Assembly: GCA_963757335.1 (NCBI GenBank)
Contig: CAVWRJ010000025.1
Location: forward strand, 62,001 to 126,000
Length of the DNA stretch: 64,000 bases
Source: DASQPA01 sp963757335
Lineage (GTDB): Bacteria; Acidobacteriota; Thermoanaerobaculia; Multivoradales; UBA5704
Reading direction: 5' to 3'
Part shown: positions 58,917 through 64,000 of the stretch, piece after piece
How the letters are laid out: every line of letters starts with the position of its first letter
Numbering within the stretch: the stretch's first letter is position 1
The notes under the pieces: model-generated
What the model was told of the DNA's origin: nothing
Seen by the model: the letters and a program-made list of their open reading frames with translations, nothing else
The model's database searches: none
Made by a program: the position numbers and the translations under genes

Positions 58917-58955
58917 CACCTCGCCCCCTCTGGAGGTGAGGCCCCCTAAAGCCTC
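58917..58955. terminator. Possible bidirectional terminator
   Basis: CACCTC/GAGGTG (58917-58938) and the overlapping GAGGC/GCCTC (58938-58955) lie between two convergent genes. There is no T-run on either side, so the call is weak. Confidence 0.35.
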
Positions 58956-58961
58956 GATCGC

Positions 58962-60821
58962 TCAGTGAGCGACCAACTCCGGGAACCCTGAGGCGAGCGG
59001 CCGCAGGAGCGCCAGCGCTGCTCCCTGGTCCCCATCCGCCGCCGCGGCCTGGGCGCGGGCGAGGGTGGCACTCACCGGGTCGGTTCCGGGCGGGCGCCAG
59101 GCGGCCGGCTCGGGGACGCTGCGTGGGCGGCTGAGGCGGCGGGCGAGGGCTGCGATGCGCGGGTCGTCCGGGCGGGTCGCCTGCGCCGCCTCTGCCGCCA
59201 GGAGGGCGTGCCCGCGGTCTCCCAGAGCCAGGAGGTCGCGGGCCGCCCAGTACTCCGGCACCCCTACCTCTTTGTCGTCGATCGTGAAGTCGCGGTCCGA
59301 CCCGAGGAGTGGGTCGAGGGTCCGCAGGGAGTCCGCGGCCCGGCCCTGCTCGGCGAGATCGACCCCGGCCGCGAAACGCCTGGCACCCTCCAGGAGCTCC
59401 GGGCGGAAGGCGCGCCCCTGCCCGATCGCCACCAGCCGGCTGCCAAGCGACGGCGGCTCGGGCCCGAGGACAGCATCCCAGCCGAGTTGGTCGAGGAGAG
59501 CGTAGCGGGCGGTAGCGGCGGAGAGGCCGAGGGCGACCGCGATCCCCAGCAGCACGGCGAGAGCGGGGCGGACGGCGGCGGTCAGGCGGCCGCGGACGAG
59601 ATCGGCGGCGAGCACCGGACCGGCGAGCCACAGGGCGAGGGCGAGGGGCAGCCGCTGGCGGGCCGAGGCGTAGAGCGCTACCTGGACGGCGAAGCTGAGG
59701 GCCGCGATCACCAGCGGGCCGGCGAGCTGGCGCCGGCGTTCCGGGCTGGCGAGGGCGAGCCAGGGGAGGGCCAGGAGGGGGAGGAAGAAGCCCCAGGGGA
59801 GCCGGGGGCGGAGGCGGCGGTCGAGCTGCTCGGCGATCTCCAGATCCTGCCCCTCGTAGGGGGAGAGCGCGAGTGCCGCCTTATGGCCGAACCGGGCGAG
59901 GGCCCGCTCCGGCCAGGCGCGCAACGACTCGAAGGCGAGCTCCGTCCAGTAGCGGTTGGAGATCGAGGGTGTGACCGGACGGCCGCTGCCGCCGATCGCG
60001 CTCGCCGCGATCCGGCGGTAGGCGACGTGGCCGTAGTCGTAAGCTTCGCCATGGGCCCGCTCCAGGGCGACGACCGCCTGCGGTGCGAAACGGGTGAGCC
60101 CGGTCGCCCCCGGGCCATTTCCCTCGTAGAAGACCGCCCCGGGGTTCATGATCGTCGGCACCCCGGTCGCCCGGGCGCGGGAGACGAGGAGCGGGATCAC
60201 GAGGGCGGCCGGAACGAGGAGGGTGATTCCAGTGAGGGCCAGCCCGCGCCGGCGGAGCGGCCCACCGACCCCCATCCAGAGTGCCCAGACCGGGACCAGC
60301 AGAAGATGCTGCGGCCGCGCCAGCCCCGCCGCCGCCAGGCAGGCTGCAGCGCCCGCTGCGGCGAGGAGAGCCGAGCGCCCCTCCGGCCTCGCGCGGACGG
60401 CGAGGCCGAGGAGCACGGCGACGGCGAGCGCCGCGAGCACGAGACTTTCCGGCTCGTGAATGCCGCAGTAGATGAGGAACGGCCGATAGCAGGCGACCCC
60501 CAGGCCGGCGGCGAGCCCCCAGCCGGCGCCCGCCAGGAGGGCGACCGAGAGCGCCACGGCGGCGGCGGTGACCCCGTGGAGGAGGCACTGGAAGACGAGG
60601 ATGGCGCGGTAGCCCGCGGGGGCCAAGGCGCGGGTCAGGGCCAGGTAGAGAGGGCTGTAGTCGAGGAGCCGCTCGGACTGCTCGGCGGGCGGGGCAGCGG
60701 CGGCTTCGAGGTACTTGGGGAAGATCGCCGTCGGCCGGGTCGCTCCGGCCACGAGGAAGGCGAAAACGAGAGCTGCCGCCAGGGCAACCAGTGCGACCTC
60801 GACAGCGCGGCTCCGGGACAT
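58962..60821 (-). CDS. Multi-pass membrane glycosyltransferase-like protein
   Basis: A 619-residue protein with an N-terminal helix (VEVALVALAAALVFAFLVAGA), an Asp-poor first loop, and about ten to eleven further hydrophobic segments to ~480; the layout resembles polyprenol-phosphate-sugar transferases of the ArnT/PMT group (GT-C fold) but the diagnostic Asp-Glu loop motif is not plainly visible. The C-terminal ~130 residues form a soluble, TPR-like helical domain (AAGVDLAEQGRAADSLRTL, ARAQAAAADGDQGAALALL). It is convergent with the Mla operon and divergent from the methyltransferase gene. Confidence 0.7.
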   Translation of the reverse strand: MSRSRAVEVALVALAAALVFAFLVAGATRPTAIFPKYLEAAAAPPAEQSERLLDYSPLYLALTRALAPAGYRAILVFQCLLHGVTAAAVALSVALLAGAGWGLAAGLGVACYRPFLIYCGIHEPESLVLAALAVAVLLGLAVRARPEGRSALLAAAGAAACLAAAGLARPQHLLLVPVWALWMGVGGPLRRRGLALTGITLLVPAALVIPLLVSRARATGVPTIMNPGAVFYEGNGPGATGLTRFAPQAVVALERAHGEAYDYGHVAYRRIAASAIGGSGRPVTPSISNRYWTELAFESLRAWPERALARFGHKAALALSPYEGQDLEIAEQLDRRLRPRLPWGFFLPLLALPWLALASPERRRQLAGPLVIAALSFAVQVALYASARQRLPLALALWLAGPVLAADLVRGRLTAAVRPALAVLLGIAVALGLSAATARYALLDQLGWDAVLGPEPPSLGSRLVAIGQGRAFRPELLEGARRFAAGVDLAEQGRAADSLRTLDPLLGSDRDFTIDDKEVGVPEYWAARDLLALGDRGHALLAAEAAQATRPDDPRIAALARRLSRPRSVPEPAAWRPPGTDPVSATLARAQAAAADGDQGAALALLRPLASGFPELVAH

Positions 60822-60922
60822 CCGGGTATCTTACCGGTCCGGAAGATGTCTTAGCGCTTGCAGGAGGATAGAAAGTTCCCCTTGCCCGTCCGGCGCGCAA
60901 CTCATAGTATGGAGACCGTCCC

Positions 60923-61777
60923 ATGGACATGGAGAGAGACTCGGAGGTCTTCCTGCGCGCCTTCCACGCCCGCTATCCGGGCGCCACGGCGCGGACCATG
61001 CGTGCCGGACGCACCGAGGCGGGCCTCTCCTCGTACGAGATTCTGGCCCAGGTCGTACCGCCCTCTCCCGATCCGGTGACCGTCGTCGACCTCGCCTGTG
61101 GCGACGGCTACCTGCTGGAGCTGCTGGCCGACCGCCTCCCCGGGGCGCGGCTCGTCGGCATCGACATGAGCGGGGAGGAGCTCGCTGCAGCCCGCGAGCG
61201 CCTCGGTCCGGATCGGGCTGAGTTGCTCCTCGAACGGGCGCAGCTCCTGCCGCTCCCCAGCGGCTCGGTCGACTATCTTCTCTGTCACATGGCTCTGATG
61301 CTGATGGATTCGGTCGAGGAGGTCGTGCGGGAGATTCGGCGAGTCTTGAAGCCTGGAGGGGTGTTCTGCGCGGTGGTCGGCGGTGGCGATCCGCCGGGAG
61401 GTGCCTACGCCGACTTCGTCGCCGTCCTCAGGGAGACCCTCGAGCGGCGGCCGGAGGCGCCGCTCGCCCTGGGGGACCCGCGCACCCTATCTGCCGAGGG
61501 TCTCCGCGCCCTCTTCGATCCGCCCGCCGGCATCCCCGGCATCGCCGGCCGTGCCGGGGCGGTCGAGGTGGACGAGGTCGTGCTCCACCTGGACGGCCCC
61601 GCGGAGCAGGTCCAGCAGTTCCTGACCGCCACCTACTGGTCGTCCCTGCTCTCGGAGGAGGAGTGGCGGGAGGTCGACCGCGAGGTCTCGGCCCGCCTCG
61701 CCGCCCTCTGCCGGGAGGACGGCACCGTGCCCTGCCCCCTGGGCCTCCGCCGGCTGTGGTACGAGAGCCGGGGCTGA
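60923..61777 (+). CDS. Class I SAM-dependent methyltransferase
   Basis: A 284-residue enzyme. Motif I is VVDLACGDGYLLELLAD, motif post-I LVGIDMSGEELAAARERL, then DYLLCHMALMLMDSVEEVVREIRRVLKPGG, the standard Rossmann-fold methyltransferase layout. Substrate unknown. It has no close neighbour on its strand. Confidence 0.9.
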   Translation: MDMERDSEVFLRAFHARYPGATARTMRAGRTEAGLSSYEILAQVVPPSPDPVTVVDLACGDGYLLELLADRLPGARLVGIDMSGEELAAARERLGPDRAELLLERAQLLPLPSGSVDYLLCHMALMLMDSVEEVVREIRRVLKPGGVFCAVVGGGDPPGGAYADFVAVLRETLERRPEAPLALGDPRTLSAEGLRALFDPPAGIPGIAGRAGAVEVDEVVLHLDGPAEQVQQFLTATYWSSLLSEEEWREVDREVSARLAALCREDGTVPCPLGLRRLWYESRG

Positions 61778-61885
61778 CCCGTCAGCGCACCCCCCACTCC
61801 CAGAGCCCGAAGGCGGTCTAGTGATGAATGCGGTTGCGAATCCGCCAGGTCTCTAACAGCTGCTCTTCCATGCTCGGGGCCGCGC

Positions 61886-62383
61886 TCACATCGAAGCGTC
61901 CTCGACGATCTCCCAGGTCTTCCCGCGGTGCCGGAGGACGAGGAGGGTCAGTCCCTCGGCCGTCTTCTTGTCCGGCTGGCCGGGATAGGCGAGCTTCCAG
62001 CGCGCGGCGACCGAGGCGCCGGGAACCTGGCACGGCGGGCCGTCGCTCGCTCGGAAGAGGCGCGTCTCGACGACGTCGAGGCTCAGGGTTCCCATCGCCT
62101 TCCTGTCGGGGTAGCGCTTGCGGTAGCGCGCGAGCACCTGCTGCCGGCCGCGGGTGAGGCCGGTAGGGGAGAGGAAGGCGGCATCCTCGGCGTAGACCGC
62201 GGTGAACGCTTCGAGGTCACCGCGGTTCCAGGCCGCCGACTGGGTGGCGAGGAGGGCGCGGACGGCGTCCTCCGCCTCCTGCGCGCAGCCCGCCGGCTCG
62301 GTGGCGCCGTCCGCGGAGAGAAGGGGGCCGGCGAGAAGCGCCAGCGCCAGGGTCGTGACGGCGAGGGTCGGAGCTCGTCTCAT
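61886..62383 (-). CDS. Exported NTF2-like (SnoaL/DUF4440) protein
   Basis: A 165-residue exported protein: signal peptide (LAVTTLALALLAGPLLSADG), then one cone-shaped NTF2 fold (AVRALLATQSAAWNRGDLEAFTAVYAEDAAFLSPTG, VLARYRKRYPDRKAMGTLSL, ARWKLAYPG and GKTWEIVEDASM at the end). Such proteins are often small-molecule binding or isomerases; no active-site pattern can be named. It is convergent with the methyltransferase gene. Confidence 0.85.
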   Translation of the reverse strand: MRRAPTLAVTTLALALLAGPLLSADGATEPAGCAQEAEDAVRALLATQSAAWNRGDLEAFTAVYAEDAAFLSPTGLTRGRQQVLARYRKRYPDRKAMGTLSLDVVETRLFRASDGPPCQVPGASVAARWKLAYPGQPDKKTAEGLTLLVLRHRGKTWEIVEDASM

Positions 62384-62479
62384 GGGAGGGACATGCTACT
62401 TCAGAACCCAACCGACCCGCCAAGAGACCGAGTGCGCGAGCGCCGCGAAATATTGCCGACCCGGCCAGGATACAGAGCT

Positions 62480-62495
62480 GTCCTCCGCTGAGGAC
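62480..62495. other. Small hairpin GTCCTC-CGCT-GAGGAC in the leader region
   Basis: A 6-bp perfect stem with a 4-base loop, about 90 bases upstream of the short ORF at 62587. No T-run. It may be part of the promoter region of the VWA gene. Confidence 0.4.
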
Positions 62496-62586
62496 GAACC
62501 GTTCAGGTCCTTCCAGCGCGTCGCTGGGAATAAAATCGGGTATCCCTCTTGCACTTTGGCAAGATAACGTCAAGAAAGGAGGAGTC

Positions 62587-62676
62587 ATGCGAGGTTCCTG
62601 GAGTGCCATTCCCCTGGCTCTCGCCGTAGGGGGCGCGAGCGGGCCTCCGGTCGGCCCGGCCCGGGAGCACCGGTGA
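62587..62676 (+). CDS. Short leader ORF coupled to the VWA gene
   Basis: A 29-residue ORF starting MRGSWSAIPLALAVGGASG with an excellent AAAGGAGGAG ribosome binding site. Its stop overlaps the next ATG as TGATG, a typical reinitiation arrangement. It might regulate translation of the VWA gene or be the original start displaced by an indel; both are inferences. Confidence 0.4.
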   Translation: MRGSWSAIPLALAVGGASGPPVGPAREHR

Positions 62677-64000
62677 TGGGCGTTCCCCGGGCTCCATTCA
62701 TCCTCGCTCTCTTCCTCTGTTTGGGATTCGCCGGTGCCGTCTCGAGCGCCCCGCCGCCCCCAGCGCCTCCGAAGCCGGCAGTTCCGGCGGCACCGGCGGC
62801 ATCGGCATTCCCGGTGGGTCCGGCCGTACCGATCGTACCGACACTGCCGGCAACGGAAGCCAGGGACGCCGCGGAGGCGGCGAAGGCAGCTGCGAAGCCG
62901 AAGCCTGTGGCCGCCCTCCTGCCGCCCGAGTTCGGCGAGCGGATCGACGTCCGGGCGGTGGATGTCGAGGTCGTCGTCACCGATGCCAAGGGGCAGCGCG
63001 TCCGGGGCCTCACGGTCGCCGACTTCAAGCTGCTCGTCGACGGCCACGAGGAGCGGATCGACTCCTTCGCCGAGGTGAAGGAGGGGCAGACCGCCCCCCC
63101 CACCCCCACCCCGGAACCGGCGGTGAGGGCCGCTCTGCCTGGCGGCGTCGCCGCTGGAGGGCGGGTCGGCACGAGCTACCTGGTCTTCCTCGACGACGCC
63201 TTCTGCCTGGCCAACCAGCGCAACGCGGTCCTCGCCACGCTCCGGAGCGATCTCGCTCTCCTCGGTCCGGGAGACCGGATGGCAGTGGTGGCTTTCGACG
63301 GCCGCGCCCTGACCGTGCTCTCCGGCTGGACGGCGGAGGTCGCTGCCCTGGAAAAGGCCCTCGCGGCGGCCGCCGGGCGGAAGGCCTACGGGGACGCCAT
63401 CGTCGCCGGCCGTCGCGCCGACCGCCGCGCGCAGGCGACCGCCGCCGAGGACCTGGACGAGAGCGCGGACCTCCTTGGAGCCAACGGCTGGGACCTCGAG
63501 GAGATCCGAGCCCTCGGGCAGCACGCAGGCGGCATCGGGCGAGCGGCGGTAGCCGCCGCCGACGCCCTGCGCGGCCTGCCACTGCCGGCCGGCCGGCGGG
63601 TGATGATGCTCCTCGCCGGGGGCTGGCCCTGGGACGGCGACCCCCGGACTCTACGGCCGCTGACGACGGCGGCCAATCTCCTGGGCTATACCCTTTACCC
63701 GGTCAACGTCCCCGGCTCCGACCCCCTGTCCGAGATCGTCGATGTCGATACGGAGGGAGGGGACGGGGTGACCACCTGGCAACAGCTCTCGGAGTTCGCC
63801 TTGCAGTCGCTCGCCCGGGCGACCGGGGGAGTGGCCGCGCTCAACCGGGACCACGCTTTTCGCCAGGTGGTCGAGGATGCCCGCTCGTTCTACTGGCTGG
63901 GGTTCTCGCCGATCTGGAAGGCGGACGACCGGCCGCACTCGATCCGGATCGAGGTGCGCCGGCCGGGGCTCACCGCCCGCGGCCGGAGCCGCTTCTACGA
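62676..64000 (+). CDS. Secreted VWA-domain protein, truncated by the window end
   Basis: At least 441 codons with no stop. The signal peptide (FILALFLCLGFAGAVSS) is followed by a Pro/Ala-rich stretch carrying a 9-base repeat patch. The VWFA-related domain of Acidobacteria follows: VDVEVVVTDAKGQRVRGLTVADFKLLVDG, SYLVFLDDAFCLANQRNAVLATLRSDLALLGPGD (degenerate metal site), RRVMMLLAGG and LGYTLYPVNVPG, ending near SIRIEVRRPGLTARGRSRFY at the window edge, close to the family's usual C-terminus. The ATG at 62676 overlaps the short leader ORF. Confidence 0.85.
   Translation, partial: MGVPRAPFILALFLCLGFAGAVSSAPPPPAPPKPAVPAAPAASAFPVGPAVPIVPTLPATEARDAAEAAKAAAKPKPVAALLPPEFGERIDVRAVDVEVVVTDAKGQRVRGLTVADFKLLVDGHEERIDSFAEVKEGQTAPPTPTPEPAVRAALPGGVAAGGRVGTSYLVFLDDAFCLANQRNAVLATLRSDLALLGPGDRMAVVAFDGRALTVLSGWTAEVAALEKALAAAAGRKAYGDAIVAGRRADRRAQATAAEDLDESADLLGANGWDLEEIRALGQHAGGIGRAAVAAADALRGLPLPAGRRVMMLLAGGWPWDGDPRTLRPLTTAANLLGYTLYPVNVPGSDPLSEIVDVDTEGGDGVTTWQQLSEFALQSLARATGGVAALNRDHAFRQVVEDARSFYWLGFSPIWKADDRPHSIRIEVRRPGLTARGRSRFY

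Overview
The window is very GC-rich DNA with densely packed genes, most likely from an Acidobacteriota bacterium. I infer this from three things: two large secreted proteins of the VWFA-related type common in that phylum, big carboxypeptidase-regulatory-like and TonB-receptor genes, and a bacterial mevalonate operon. No rRNA, tRNA or CRISPR array was seen. Seven genes are broken by single-base frameshifts. Five of these are repaired by removing one base from a run of G or C, so consensus errors in the assembly are more likely than decay.

Layout. 1-8 kb: a minus-strand isoprenoid operon (polyprenyl synthase, type 2 IPP isomerase, HMG-CoA reductase, mevalonate kinase, mevalonate-type decarboxylase, isopentenyl phosphate kinase, squalene/phytoene synthase). 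It has no phosphomevalonate kinase, which points to the alternative mevalonate route. 8-16 kb: housekeeping genes (PhzF-like isomerase, TPR proteins, XRE regulator, rimO, ribF, trxA, DUF4126). 16-28 kb: a minus-strand chemosensory cluster (cheA, cheW, a half-size phosphate-binding-like protein, a receptor, a HEAT-repeat protein, cheR, cheB) starting 18 bases downstream of a TonB-dependent receptor; no cheY is present. 28-31 kb: an amino-acid dehydrogenase, and a small membrane protein with a TetR regulator and two matching operators.

31-36 kb: a 4,253-bp IS1-type transposon with perfect 24-bp terminal inverted repeats and an 8-bp target duplication, inserted inside a 21-bp tandem-repeat array. 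It carries a transposase, a divergent ribbon-helix-helix protein with a matching operator inside each of the two facing promoters, an overlapping three-gene cargo cassette and other small genes. Three ~92-102-bp structured repeats elsewhere (7,985; 28,348; 40,738) have ends like this transposon (GGTACTGG), and one has a 9-bp target duplication; they look like its non-autonomous relatives.

36-64 kb: a Rieske/FAD oxidoreductase, VWA proteins, a UBP zinc finger, a winged-helix regulator with a membrane protein under a strong promoter and operator, an aminotransferase, a 1,356-residue repeat protein, a YHS protein, a DUF885 peptidase, an enoyl-CoA hydratase family protein, dnaB and alr, an Mla-type lipid transport operon (permease, ATPase, MCE protein), a membrane glycosyltransferase-like protein, a methyltransferase, and a VWA gene that runs off the end of the window.
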